The notes under the pieces: model-generated
The model's input: the letters and a program-made list of their open reading frames with translations, nothing else
Database searches by the model: none
Told to the model about the DNA's origin: nothing
Part shown: positions 29,007 to 36,805 of the stretch, in pieces
How positions within the stretch are numbered: position 1 is the stretch's first letter
Layout of the letters: every line of letters begins with the position of its first letter
Made by a program: the position numbers and the translations under genes
Origin: Streptomyces aurantiacus
GTDB taxonomy: Bacteria > Actinomycetota > Actinomycetes > Streptomycetales > Streptomycetaceae
Reading direction: 5' to 3'
Assembly: GCF_001418335.1 (NCBI RefSeq)
Contig: NZ_LIPP01000192.1
Span: 1-36,866, forward strand
DNA: 36,866 bases

Positions 29007-29753
29007 ATGACCCGCCCTACCCCTCATCTCACTCAGGCCCCTCGTGCCCGTCGTGCCCGTCGTACCGATGTGCGTCCCGAGCCGGGCCGCCCCGAGGTCG
29101 GAGCCCCGTTCTTCAGTACCTGGCGGGTGGGCACCCCCGACCGGCAGCAGGCCACGGTCGAGTCGATCGCCGCCACCTGGGAGAAGCGGCCGTGGCCGGC
29201 CGAGGGGCTGCTCGGGTACTACGTCCACACCGGGGACGACGGCACGACCCTGCTGCACCAGTCGCAGTGGCGGAGCGAGCAGGACTACGAGGCGTTCGTG
29301 AAGGTCCACCGGCAGGAGCGGGTGGACGAGATCGACGTGGCCGTGCCCGGCATCGAGCGGGTGGGACTCGACCGCTACCGGCTGTACCGCAGTGGCGTCC
29401 GGCCCGGGGAGGCCAGGGTGCCCGGTTGCGTCGTGATCGTCGAGATCGAGTTCGAAGGGGCGGACCCCGAACGGCAACGGGCCTGGGTGGACGCGGTGTT
29501 CGAGGCCCTGGAGAGTGAGCCGAACCCGCATCCCGGCGGGATCTCCGCCCACTTCCACCTGAGCACCGACGGCAGGAAGGTCCTCAACTACGCCGAGTGG
29601 GAGAGCGCCGAGGCGCACAGGGAGGCGATCGGCGCGCCCGGCAACGGGGTGGGATCGCGCACGCCGCAGTGGGAGCGCGTACAGACGTATCCGGGACTGA
29701 AGCGGTCCACGGTCAGCCGCTACAGCTACGTCGTCGGACTCGTACCCGAGTAG
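29007..29753 (+). CDS. Antibiotic biosynthesis monooxygenase (ABM) domain protein
   Basis: 248-aa protein with two ferredoxin-like ABM repeats. The first spans about residues 33-125 (APFFSTWRVGTPDRQQ.., LGYYVHTGDDGTTLLHQSQWRSEQDYEAFVK). The second spans about 135-225 (VIVEIEFEGADPERQRAWVDAVFEALESE.., ISAHFHLSTDGRKVLNYAEWESAEAHREAI). It is cytosolic. ABM proteins oxidise quinone-type compounds or degrade haem without bound cofactors. ATG 29007 has GGAGG (28996-29000); ATG 28974 is an in-frame, nearly leaderless alternative relative to the SoxR-like promoter. That promoter suggests a role against redox-active metabolites. From general knowledge the S. coelicolor SoxR regulon includes monooxygenase-type genes; orthology to this one is unverified. 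Confidence 0.88.
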   Translation: MTRPTPHLTQAPRARRARRTDVRPEPGRPEVGAPFFSTWRVGTPDRQQATVESIAATWEKRPWPAEGLLGYYVHTGDDGTTLLHQSQWRSEQDYEAFVKVHRQERVDEIDVAVPGIERVGLDRYRLYRSGVRPGEARVPGCVVIVEIEFEGADPERQRAWVDAVFEALESEPNPHPGGISAHFHLSTDGRKVLNYAEWESAEAHREAIGAPGNGVGSRTPQWERVQTYPGLKRSTVSRYSYVVGLVPE

Positions 29754-29936
29754 TCATCGCGCCTGGCGGTCCCTGGCGGTCCCTGGTGGTGGGGATCGGA
29801 AAATCTTCGAAAACCAGGTCCTGATGTCGGATTTCCCGGTTCCCGGGGCCGTGGCTGGCCCCGCTTCGGTGGTGGCGCCGAAAGTAAGCGCGGAAACAGC
29901 CGAACCGCGGCGTGTGGCGCCGCTAGGGAGAGTTCC
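29754..29936 (+). promoter_or_regulatory. ABM to MFS intergenic region
   Basis: 183 bp. TGGCGGTCCC-type tandem units at 29763-29785, a GGGGCC-6-GGCCCC stem (29845-29862) and a purine-rich AGGGAG ribosome site (29925-29930) for the MFS gene. I see no convincing promoter and no second SoxR box, so the MFS gene may be read through from the ABM promoter. Confidence 0.4.
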
Positions 29937-31661
29937 GTGAACGTCACAACTACCGCGAGCGTCTCGCGGGACCGGCGGGCAGCCACGCTCGTCATGGCCT
30001 GTGTGGGCGTGTTCGTCGCCTATCTGCCGGTGACCACCGTCTCGGTGAGTCTGCCGGCCATCCAGCGGTCGCTGCACGCGTCGACCGCCCAACTGGCCTG
30101 GGTGTCCGACGCGTTCGTCCTGCCCATGGCCGCACTCATCCTCACCGCCGGGGTCGTCGGTGACGTCCACGGCCGCAAGATGGTCTTCCAGGCGGGCCTG
30201 GCCTTCTGTGCCCTGGGCGCCGCCATAGGCCTGTCCGCCCAGTCGATCGAGGTCCTCTGGATCGGCCAGGCCTTCGCGGGCATCGGCGCGGCCGCGCTGC
30301 TGCCCACGACCCTGGCACTGATCAGCCATGTCGTCCCCGACCCCCGGGAACGCGGCAAGTTCATCGGCCTGTGGGCGACATCCCTGCTGCTCGCCCTCGC
30401 CCTCGGCCCGATCATCGCCGGGGCCGTCCTCGAACACTTCGCCTGGCGCTGGATCTTCCTGCTGGCCGTCCCCGTCTCGCTCGTCACCATGGTCTGCACG
30501 GCCCGGCTGCTGACCGACTCCCGCGCCGCCGGTTCGCGCCGGCTGGACTGGCCCGGCCAGCTCACCGCCGCACTGGCGATCACCGCGCTGGTCTACGGGG
30601 TCATCGAGGGCGGCGCCGACTCCTTCACGGACGAGAAGGTGATGGTGGCCCTGTTCGTGGCCGTCGTCAGCGGCGTCGCCTTCGTCCTCGTGGAGCGGCG
30701 CAGCGACAGCCCGATGCTCGACCTGAAGCTGTTCCGCAGCCCGGCCTTCAGCGCCACCACCCTGGTCGCCATGATCAGCTTCCTGGGCCTGATCGGGTTC
30801 TTCTTCGCCCTCAGCCTCTACCTGGGCATGGTCCAGCAGCTCAGCACCCTGGAGGCGAGCACCCGACTGCTGGCGGTCAGCCTGATGGCCATCCTGGTGG
30901 GAGCACCGGTCGGCCGCCTGATGCACCGGGTGTCGGCACGTGTCCTGATCACCGGCGGCCTGCTCGTCAGCGCGGGCGCGCTGCTCTCGCTCACCACGAT
31001 CGACGCCGACACCTCGTACGTCTCGCTGGTCTGGCGGCTGGCCCTGCTGGGCCTCGGCATGGGCCTGGTCATCACGCCCATGACCGCCACCGCGGTCGCC
31101 TCCGTACCGCACCACCTGGCCGGCATGGCCGCCGCCGGGAACAACGCCTTCCGGCAGGTCGGCGGCGCGCTCGGCCCCGCGGTCCTGGGCGCCCTGCTCA
31201 CCAGCCGGGCCACCGACTCCCTGCCCGGGCACCTCGCCGCAGCGGGCCTGACGGGCGCCCAGCGGCAGAGCGTCGTCTCGGCCGTGGACGAGGGCGGCCT
31301 AGGCGCGGTCGCACAGATGGATCTGGGCCCCGCCCAGGGTCGCGCCCTGGGCGCGCTGTCCGAGGCCTTTCTCGACGGTCTCCACCTGTGTCTGATCGTG
31401 TCCGCGATCCTGTCCCTGGTCGCGGCGGCGGTCGCCGCGCTCCTGCTGCGCAGCCCGCGGCAGGCGACGACGACGCCGGTGGTCAGCTCCGGCTCCGGTA
31501 CGGGCACGGGCACGGGCACGGGTACTGGTGACGGCTCCGGCTTCGGTTCCGTGGGTCGGGCCGGTCCCGCGTCCGCGAATCCGCCCGCGGCCCTGCACGG
31601 GACACGGACACCGCGGCAGCGCGGAGCCATGGAGTCCGACCCGCAATCCGACCGCAGGTAA
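29937..31661 (+). CDS. MFS drug exporter (DHA2/EmrB-QacA type)
   Basis: 574-aa membrane protein with about 14 helices. Motif A GDVHGRK is in the loop after helix 2 (near residue 75), with LGPIIAGAVLEHFAWRWIFLLAVP (motif C region, about 155-178) and GLGMGLVITPMTATAVASV in the second half. It exports drugs or metabolites using the proton gradient. GTG 29937 is 6 nt after AGGGAG. The last 70 residues (SSGSGTGTGTGTGTGDGSG.. then a Pro/Arg-rich end) form a cytoplasmic low-complexity tail encoded by hexanucleotide repeats, unusual for the family. It follows the SoxR-box ABM gene and precedes a terminator. Confidence 0.93.
   Translation: MNVTTTASVSRDRRAATLVMACVGVFVAYLPVTTVSVSLPAIQRSLHASTAQLAWVSDAFVLPMAALILTAGVVGDVHGRKMVFQAGLAFCALGAAIGLSAQSIEVLWIGQAFAGIGAAALLPTTLALISHVVPDPRERGKFIGLWATSLLLALALGPIIAGAVLEHFAWRWIFLLAVPVSLVTMVCTARLLTDSRAAGSRRLDWPGQLTAALAITALVYGVIEGGADSFTDEKVMVALFVAVVSGVAFVLVERRSDSPMLDLKLFRSPAFSATTLVAMISFLGLIGFFFALSLYLGMVQQLSTLEASTRLLAVSLMAILVGAPVGRLMHRVSARVLITGGLLVSAGALLSLTTIDADTSYVSLVWRLALLGLGMGLVITPMTATAVASVPHHLAGMAAAGNNAFRQVGGALGPAVLGALLTSRATDSLPGHLAAAGLTGAQRQSVVSAVDEGGLGAVAQMDLGPAQGRALGALSEAFLDGLHLCLIVSAILSLVAAAVAALLLRSPRQATTTPVVSSGSGTGTGTGTGTGDGSGFGSVGRAGPASANPPAALHGTRTPRQRGAMESDPQSDRR
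31487..31530 (+). repeat. Hexanucleotide array in the MFS tail
   Basis: CTCCGG units, then ACGGGC three times (31500-31517), ACGGGT and ACTGGT, encoding the SGSGTGTGTGTGTG tail of the exporter. Confidence 0.9.
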
Positions 31662-31689
31662 GGATGAACCCGCGGCGGCGATCCGGCGT

Positions 31690-31720
31690 CTTACCGGGTG
31701 CCCTCCGTGGGGACGGTAAG
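31690..31720 (+). other. Hairpin 3' of the MFS gene
   Basis: CTTACCG (31690-31696) pairs with CGGTAAG (31714-31720), 7 bp, 28 nt after the exporter stop. It may act with the larger hairpin just downstream. Confidence 0.5.
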
Positions 31721-31731
31721 GGCGCCGGTGC

Positions 31732-31771
31732 GAGGCCCGGGCCCAGGAACACACTCCTGAGCCCGGGCCTC
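31732..31771 (+). terminator. Terminator after the MFS gene
   Basis: GAGGCCCGGGC (31732-31742) pairs perfectly with GCCCGGGCCTC (31761-31771). Within the loop CAGGA and TCCTG (31744-31748, 31755-31759) extend the stem. It separates the exporter from the Lrp-type regulator. Confidence 0.75.
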
Positions 31772-31813
31772 ACCGCGCGGGCTTCACCGCCCCGGCCCCG
31801 AGACCTCAGTCGG

Positions 31814-31819
31814 TACGAT
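31814..31819 (+). promoter_or_regulatory. -10 element of the Lrp-type regulator
   Basis: TACGAT about 48 nt before the GTG start, just downstream of the terminator. The -35 is not clear. Confidence 0.4.
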
Positions 31820-31867
31820 CGCCGTCCGGGGCCCGTGCCGTACGGACCAGAGAGCGGAAGCAATCCG

Positions 31868-32944
31868 GTGGAGTCCCACGTGCTCGACACCCACGACATC
31901 CGCAAGACCCACAACACCCACGACACTCACGGCATCCGCCACCTTCGGGACGCGCGCCACGTGCGTGACGCCCGTGACCGTCTCGACCTCCTCGATCAGA
32001 AGCTGATGCAGGCGCTCCAGGTGGACGGCCGCGCGCCGTTCAGCAGGCTCGCGGAGGTGCTCGGGGTCTCGGACCAGACCATCGCGCGCCGCTACCGGCG
32101 GCTGCGCACCACGACGGGTCTGCGGGTGCTCGGCATGACCGACGAGAGCCGGCTGGGCAGGCAGAGCTGGATGGTCCGGCTGCGCTGCACCCCGGACGTG
32201 GCGGAACAACTCGCGGGCGCGCTGGCCCGGCGCCCCGACACCTCGTACGTCGATCTGATCTCCGGTGGCACCGAGGTGCTGTGCGCGATGAAACCGCGCT
32301 CACAGCAGGAACGGGACGAGCTGCTCTTCGACCGCCTGCCGCGCACCCCGCGCGTCACCTCGGTCAGCGCGCACTGCATGCTGCACTACTTCTACGGCGG
32401 CGCGCTCGGCTGGCTCAACAAATTGCAGGCCCTCGACCCCGACGAGGAGGCCGCCCTGACCCCGCCGCCTCCCGCCGAGGCGCCCGACACTCCCATCGCC
32501 CTGGACGCGGAGGACGAGGCGCTGCTCGCCGTGCTCCGGGGCGACGGCCGGACCGCCCTGACCGAACTGCAGACCAGCACCGGTCAGACGGAGTCGGTGG
32601 TCAAACGGCGCCTGGACCGGCTGCGTTCCTGCGGGGTCCTCTACTTCGACGTACAGGTCGACCACGACTCCCTGGGGCAGAACACCGGGGCCATGCTCTG
32701 GCTCACGGTGTCCCCGGCCGCCCTCGCCGACGTCGGACGCGCTCTCGCGGCGCACCCGGAGGTCGGCTTCGCCGCGGCCACCACCGGCCAGGCCAATATC
32801 GTCGCCTCCGTCCTGTGCCGGGACACCAGCGCGTTCTACACGTACCTGAGCGAGAAGATCGGGGTCCTCGACGGGGTGCAGGCCGTCGAGACCGCCCTCA
32901 CCCTGCGCCAGGTCAAACAGCTCACCTACGAACCCGGCCGCTGA
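31868..32944 (+). CDS. Tandem Lrp/AsnC-family regulator with His-rich N-terminus
   Basis: 358 aa. Two AsnC-type units are fused. The first helix-turn-helix is at about 36-80 (RLDLLDQKLMQALQVDGRAPFSRLAEVLGVSDQTIARRYRRL) with a ligand domain to about 175; the second is at about 205-250 (LDAEDEALLAVLRGDGRTALTELQTSTGQTESVVKRRLDRL) with a RAM-like domain to the end. The first 31 residues carry seven His in repeats such as THDIRKTHNTHDTHG, not a feature of the family. The start is uncertain: GTG 31868, or GTG 31880 four codons later; neither has a strong ribosome site. The 426-aa reading from 31664 would cross the terminator. Such proteins sense amino acids or related metabolites; targets unknown. 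Confidence 0.88.
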   Translation: MESHVLDTHDIRKTHNTHDTHGIRHLRDARHVRDARDRLDLLDQKLMQALQVDGRAPFSRLAEVLGVSDQTIARRYRRLRTTTGLRVLGMTDESRLGRQSWMVRLRCTPDVAEQLAGALARRPDTSYVDLISGGTEVLCAMKPRSQQERDELLFDRLPRTPRVTSVSAHCMLHYFYGGALGWLNKLQALDPDEEAALTPPPPAEAPDTPIALDAEDEALLAVLRGDGRTALTELQTSTGQTESVVKRRLDRLRSCGVLYFDVQVDHDSLGQNTGAMLWLTVSPAALADVGRALAAHPEVGFAAATTGQANIVASVLCRDTSAFYTYLSEKIGVLDGVQAVETALTLRQVKQLTYEPGR

Positions 32945-32985
32945 CCGCCTGCCGCCTGCCTGTCCCGTACTCGCCCGGCACGCGA

Positions 32986-33022
32986 CCGAGCCCGGCCCCC
33001 CTGACGTCGGGGCCGGGCTCGG
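32986..33022. terminator. Bidirectional terminator between the regulator and nuclease genes
   Basis: Perfect 14-bp stem, CCGAGCCCGGCCCC (32986-32999) with GGGGCCGGGCTCGG (33009-33022), loop of 9 nt. It lies between convergent genes, 41 nt after the regulator stop and 31 nt after the nuclease stop. Confidence 0.85.
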
Positions 33023-33053
33023 CGGCGTACGACCGGAACCGGTTGCGCAACGG

Positions 33054-34886
33054 CTACGGGCGGAACCGCAGCACCTGGGGGTCGTGGTCGCTGATCTGGT
33101 CGGAGAACTCCGCGTTGATGTGCACGCTGTCGTAGCTGAAGCCGGTGCCCCTGCGGATCGACGGGCTGATCAGGATCTGGTCGAGGACCTGGCTGTTGCC
33201 CTGGTAGTCGTAGCTGTAACGCTCGCTCTCCGGCAGGGACTTGACGGCCGACCAGAGCGCGCCGTCGGCCTCCAGGAGCTTCGTCGTCCCGGAGAACTCG
33301 AAGTCGTTGATGTCGCCGAGCGTGACGACGTCCGCGTTGTGCTGCTTCGCCAGGATGTCCTTGACGAAGGCGTTCACCGAGGCCGCCTGGAGGTGGCGCT
33401 GGGTCTCCGAGCTGCGCACCGGCGGCTGGAACCGGGAGTGCAGCGCCTGGTCGCCGCCCTTCGACGCGAAGTGGTTCGCGATCACGAAGACCGTCTTCCC
33501 GCGGAAGGCGAACTCGCCCGCGAGCGGCTTGCGGCTGTTCGTCCACGCCTCGTTCGCCGGGTCGATACGGCCGGGGGAGGCCGTCAGGCGCGCCTTGCCG
33601 TGCGCCTTCGTGACGCCGACCGCGGTGGTGGCGTCGCCGCCCGCCCGGTCGACGAAGGAGACCCGCGCCGGGTTGTAGAGGAACGCCTGGCGGATGTTGC
33701 CGCCCGGCTCACCGCCGTCGGCGAGGTCCACCGGGTCGATGGACCGCCACGCGTAGGCCGGTCCGCCGGCGGCGACGATCGCGTCGGTCAGCTTCCGCAT
33801 CGTCCGGTCGGCGGCGACCGTACCGTCGTTCGTGGCACCGTTGTTGTCCTGGATCTCCTCCAGGGACACGATGTCGGGCGACTGGAGGTGGTCCACGATC
33901 GCGGCGGCGTGGTCGGCGAACGTACCGTCCGTCGGGTCGAGGTTCTCGACGTTGTACGTGGCGACCGCGAGCTCGGTGCGCGACTGCGCGCGGGTCGTCT
34001 CGCGCTCCAGGCCGCCGGCCTCGACCGTGCCCAGGGTGCGGGCGGTCAGCGTGTAGCCGCCGAACTGGTTGTAGTCCAGGGGGCCTTCGGTGGTGCCCTT
34101 CAGGGTGTCGCCGACGTTCGCCGTCGGGAACGGCTCCGTGGCGGTGGGGATCAGCGACTGGATCTGCAGTCGGCCGCTGTTCTGCGAGGAGTACGCGCCG
34201 TAGACGGTGCCGCCACGACGGTTCCGGTTCTCGTGCGGCTCGACCGTCACCCAGAGCTCGGAGAACGCGTCGGTCGCGGTGACCACGCGCGACGAGCCGA
34301 TCGCGACGTTCATGCCCTCCAGCGACTCGTAGTGGTCGAGGGCGTACTTCTTGGGCCGCAGGGTGAGGCCGTCGACCGAGCCGCCCGCCGCCGTGTCGCC
34401 CTCGGGCGCGTACGCGGCGGGTACGGAACGGCTGTTGACGACGGTGGCCTCGGGCAGCGCGTTGCCGCTCGACACCACCGTCACCGTGGGCCGGGTGAGC
34501 TCGGTGACCGACTGGTTGCCCGACGAGGCGCCGCCCGGCACGAACTCCGTGACCGTGCCCGACACGGTGACCGCGTCGCCGACGGCGACCTTCGGCGTGG
34601 AGCTGGTGAAGACGAAGACGCCCTCACTGGTGGCCGGGTCGTCGTCCGCGGACGGCCCCTGGATCCAGAAACCGCGGGACGAACCATAGGTCCGTACGCC
34701 CGTGACGACGCCGGCCACGTCCGTGACCTGCCGGCCCACGAGCGGAGACGTCCGGGTGGAGCCCTGGATGTCGTGAACGGCCACGGCATCCGCGTGGGCG
34801 GGCGAGGTGAGGACCACCGAGGAGAGCGTGGAACAGACGGCGGCGACGGTGAGCGCGGCTATGCGTACGGAAGACTTGCTCGGCAA
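33054..34886 (-). CDS. Secreted endonuclease/exonuclease/phosphatase-family nuclease
   Basis: 610 aa. A Sec signal peptide (1-32, basic start, hydrophobic core, cleavage likely after SPAHA) is followed by a beta-rich OB-like region (about 35-130, GVVTGVRTYGSSRGFWIQGP..VAVGDAVTVSGTV), a middle domain, and a C-terminal EEP nuclease domain (about 305-610) with ATYNVENL, SLEEIQDNNG, VIANHFASKG, TLGDINDFEFSG and the terminal SDHDP catalytic motif. The architecture matches ExeM/NucH-type extracellular DNases that scavenge phosphate from DNA. It starts at TTG 34886, supported by GGAGGG (34893-34898) and by correct placement of the signal peptide. Upstream lie a PHO-box-like array and a long inverted repeat. 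Confidence 0.93.
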   Translation of the reverse strand: MPSKSSVRIAALTVAAVCSTLSSVVLTSPAHADAVAVHDIQGSTRTSPLVGRQVTDVAGVVTGVRTYGSSRGFWIQGPSADDDPATSEGVFVFTSSTPKVAVGDAVTVSGTVTEFVPGGASSGNQSVTELTRPTVTVVSSGNALPEATVVNSRSVPAAYAPEGDTAAGGSVDGLTLRPKKYALDHYESLEGMNVAIGSSRVVTATDAFSELWVTVEPHENRNRRGGTVYGAYSSQNSGRLQIQSLIPTATEPFPTANVGDTLKGTTEGPLDYNQFGGYTLTARTLGTVEAGGLERETTRAQSRTELAVATYNVENLDPTDGTFADHAAAIVDHLQSPDIVSLEEIQDNNGATNDGTVAADRTMRKLTDAIVAAGGPAYAWRSIDPVDLADGGEPGGNIRQAFLYNPARVSFVDRAGGDATTAVGVTKAHGKARLTASPGRIDPANEAWTNSRKPLAGEFAFRGKTVFVIANHFASKGGDQALHSRFQPPVRSSETQRHLQAASVNAFVKDILAKQHNADVVTLGDINDFEFSGTTKLLEADGALWSAVKSLPESERYSYDYQGNSQVLDQILISPSIRRGTGFSYDSVHINAEFSDQISDHDPQVLRFRP

Positions 34887-34947
34887 CGAAATCCCTCCGG
34901 GGACGTGCGTGGGCGCCGGGACGAGGGCGAAGTGCGGGAGTGGGCGG

Positions 34948-35003
34948 TGACGCGCGTAGAAGCCGGGGTTCGCGGTGCTGCCCGCGCCTTTCTACGCGCG
35001 TCA
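34948..35003. repeat. 14-bp perfect inverted repeat in the nuclease leader
   Basis: TGACGCGCGTAGAA (34948-34961) and TTCTACGCGCGTCA (34990-35003), separated by 28 nt. It lies between the proposed -10 and the TTG start of the nuclease, so it would fold in the 5' leader or serve as paired operator sites. Confidence 0.8.
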
Positions 35004-35041
35004 ATCTCGTGTCTGGCCGCGACACTTGTCAAGGTTTTCTG

Positions 35042-35069
35042 GCTGAACACTTCTGACAGGTTCATGAAC
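35042..35069 (-). promoter_or_regulatory. PHO-box-like repeats upstream of the nuclease
   Basis: Minus-strand GTTCATG, TGTCAGA and GTTCAGC begin at 11- and 10-nt steps, ending 9 nt before the -35 TTGACA. Streptomyces PhoP sites are 11-nt direct repeats of GTTCA-like units. The middle unit is poor, so the match is suggestive only. A 12-bp palindrome GGTTCATGAACC (35059-35070) overlaps the first unit. Confidence 0.35.
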
Positions 35070-35249
35070 CGGGCGGCATGGGCCCAAATCCGTCTAGGCT
35101 GAGGTTGCGTTTCCGGGGCGGCCGGAGAGTGTTCTCCCGGGCGGCCCGCGGACCCGGTGGACGCCATGTACGTCCGAGGCGTCCACGGCGTGCGTCCGAG
35201 ACGGACGCCGAGAACAACGTCCGACTGTTCGTCCTAGGAGAACCAGCCG

Positions 35250-36725
35250 ATGTCAGACAGCTCCCCCCTGCCGCCGGTGCGGCTGCGCTCCGAAGCGGAG
35301 CTCGCCCGGGACGCGCTCGCCACGCCGCTCCTCTCGCGTGCCGTGCGGCTCGCCCGCTGGGCCGGTCCGGACACCCGGGTCGGGACCGGCAGCGAACTCG
35401 TCGAGGAACAGCTGGCGGCCGCCGCCGCGGAACTGGGGCTCGACGGCGAGGACGCCGCGGCCCACGCCAGTGAGGCCTGGCGGGTGGCCGTGGACACCGG
35501 GCTCGTCACGGTCGTGGACGAGGAGGAGGGCACGGTCACCACCGGCCCCGACCTGGGCCTCGTCCTCTCCGGAGCGCCACAGGACGTACTGGGACTGTGG
35601 CTCGGCGCGCTGGAGACGGTGCTGGCCGACGCGAGCGTGCCCGACCTCGGCGACCTCATGGAGGCCATGGACGAGGGCGGCGAGATCGACTTCTCCGCGC
35701 TGGACTGGGACCCCGACGCGGAGGCCGACTTCCTCGACGGGGTCCTCGGCAACCTCTATCTGCTGACCGCCGGCGGGGAGGGACCGGACGAGGCGCCGGT
35801 GCCGCTGCCCGCCCTCGCCGCGTCGATGATCGTGCCGGACGACATGGGGGAGCCCACCAACGACGTACTGGAGCAGGTGTCGGAGGCGATGATGCGCCTC
35901 GACGACCAGTTCCGGATCCTGGAGCCGGCCGGGATCGTCGACTTTCAGCCTGTTGACGAGGCCCTCATGGCCGACGCGGACGCGGACGTGGACGCCGACT
36001 CCGGCTCTGGCTCTGGCTCTGGCTCTGAGGGGGGGGCCGCTCCGTCCGTGGACGACACGGACGTCTCCCGGTACGGGATGGTGCGGCTCACCCCGCTCGG
36101 GGTGTACGGCGTCAGGGCGCGGCTCCTGGAAGCCGGGTTCGCGGCGCCCGCGGTGGGCGACCTCGCGGACAAGGGCGCCGACGTCCTCCTCGACGGCATC
36201 TCCGCGTTTCCGCCGGCGGCCGCGCAGGCGGAGACCGAGCAGTGGCTCGCCCGGCGTGAACCCCTGGAGGCCGCGCGGGAGTTGCTCGCCGCCGCGCGAG
36301 GAGCCGACGCGGGGGCGCCGCTGCGGCGGCTGCACTGTCAGCAGGCGCTGTCCCTCGTCGGCGGCGAGGCCGCGCCCGCGCTGCACGAGGTGCTCGACGA
36401 CGCCGAGCTGGGCGGGCTCGCGCGGGTCTGGCTCGCGGAGCGGGGCGTGCCGGACGTGCCGGCGCCGTCCGAGGAGATGGTCTTCTGGCTGACCGTCGAC
36501 ACGATCGCCGCGCAGCTTGCCGCGGAGGGGAACTCCGAGGAGTTGCAGGCGCTCGTGGAGGGGCTTGCGGCGCAGCACGGCGGCTTCTTCGCTGCGGCGT
36601 GGCGGGTGGAGCATCCTGCTACGCCGGATGTGCTGGAGGCGATGGGGCGGCTGCATCCTGACAAGAAGGTGGCGAAGGAGGCTCGTAAGGCGGCGTTCAA
36701 GGCGCGGTCGCAGCAGGGGGGTTAG
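35250..36725 (+). CDS. Large acidic protein of unknown function, 491 aa
   Basis: I recognise no named domain. The protein is soluble, Ala/Leu/Glu/Asp-rich and mostly helical. Residues 1-240 form one acidic helical region (e.g. LVEEQLAAAAAELGLDGEDAAAHASEAWRVAVDTGLV, winged-helix-like). Residues 241-265 are a low-complexity linker (ADADADVDADSGSGSGSGS) from DNA repeats. From about 275, RYGMVRLTPLGVYGVRARLLEAGF looks like a winged-helix element, then helical repeats with HEAT-like character (LRRLHCQQALSLVGGEAAPALHEVLDD) run to the basic C-terminus KVAKEARKAAFKARSQ. ATG 35250 has AGGAG at 35236-35240. No partner genes are visible. The HEAT-like ends suggest a protein-interaction role, which is inference. 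Confidence 0.85.
   Translation: MSDSSPLPPVRLRSEAELARDALATPLLSRAVRLARWAGPDTRVGTGSELVEEQLAAAAAELGLDGEDAAAHASEAWRVAVDTGLVTVVDEEEGTVTTGPDLGLVLSGAPQDVLGLWLGALETVLADASVPDLGDLMEAMDEGGEIDFSALDWDPDAEADFLDGVLGNLYLLTAGGEGPDEAPVPLPALAASMIVPDDMGEPTNDVLEQVSEAMMRLDDQFRILEPAGIVDFQPVDEALMADADADVDADSGSGSGSGSEGGAAPSVDDTDVSRYGMVRLTPLGVYGVRARLLEAGFAAPAVGDLADKGADVLLDGISAFPPAAAQAETEQWLARREPLEAARELLAAARGADAGAPLRRLHCQQALSLVGGEAAPALHEVLDDAELGGLARVWLAERGVPDVPAPSEEMVFWLTVDTIAAQLAAEGNSEELQALVEGLAAQHGGFFAAAWRVEHPATPDVLEAMGRLHPDKKVAKEARKAAFKARSQQGG
36003..36026 (+). repeat. Hexanucleotide array GGCTCT x4
   Basis: Four perfect GGCTCT units encoding the Ser-Gly linker of the acidic protein, just after GACGCG-type units (35971-35998) that encode Ala-Asp repeats. 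Confidence 0.95.
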
Positions 36726-36772
36726 GGGGGTTTGTTTCGCCCCCGCCGCCCCTACCCATTCCCGTCACTTCC

Positions 36773-36791
36773 TCGGGGGCTCCGCCCCCGA
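36773..36791. terminator. Terminator-like hairpin after the acidic protein gene
   Basis: TCGGGGGC, loop TCC, GCCCCCGA, about 48 nt beyond the stop. Same stem as at 70-88 near the left end, in the opposite orientation. Confidence 0.6.
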
Positions 36792-36805
36792 ACCCCCGGT
36801 CCTCA

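Larger units (their letters stand above)
34887..35249. promoter_or_regulatory. Divergent nuclease / acidic-protein promoter region
   Basis: 363 bp without a gene. For the nuclease (minus): -35 TTGACA (35032-35027), a weak -10 CGAGAT (35009-35004), preceded by GTTCA-type repeats (35042-35069) and followed in the leader by a 14-bp inverted repeat. For the plus gene: a -10-like TAGGCT (35095-35100), then a roughly 145-nt leader with a GCGTCCG-AGA-CGGACGC hairpin (35192-35208) and the ribosome site AGGAG (35236-35240). Confidence 0.5.

Noticed and set aside
29754..31232. 492-codon minus-strand frame opposite the MFS exporter
   Set aside because: Gln/Asp/Gly/Ala-rich antisense translation typical of high-GC shadow frames; the plus strand encodes a complete 14-helix exporter.
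31664..31867. 426-aa version of the Lrp-type regulator starting at ATG 31664
   Set aside because: It would translate through the terminator hairpins and the -10 element, giving Arg/Pro/Gly-rich sequence unlike the family.
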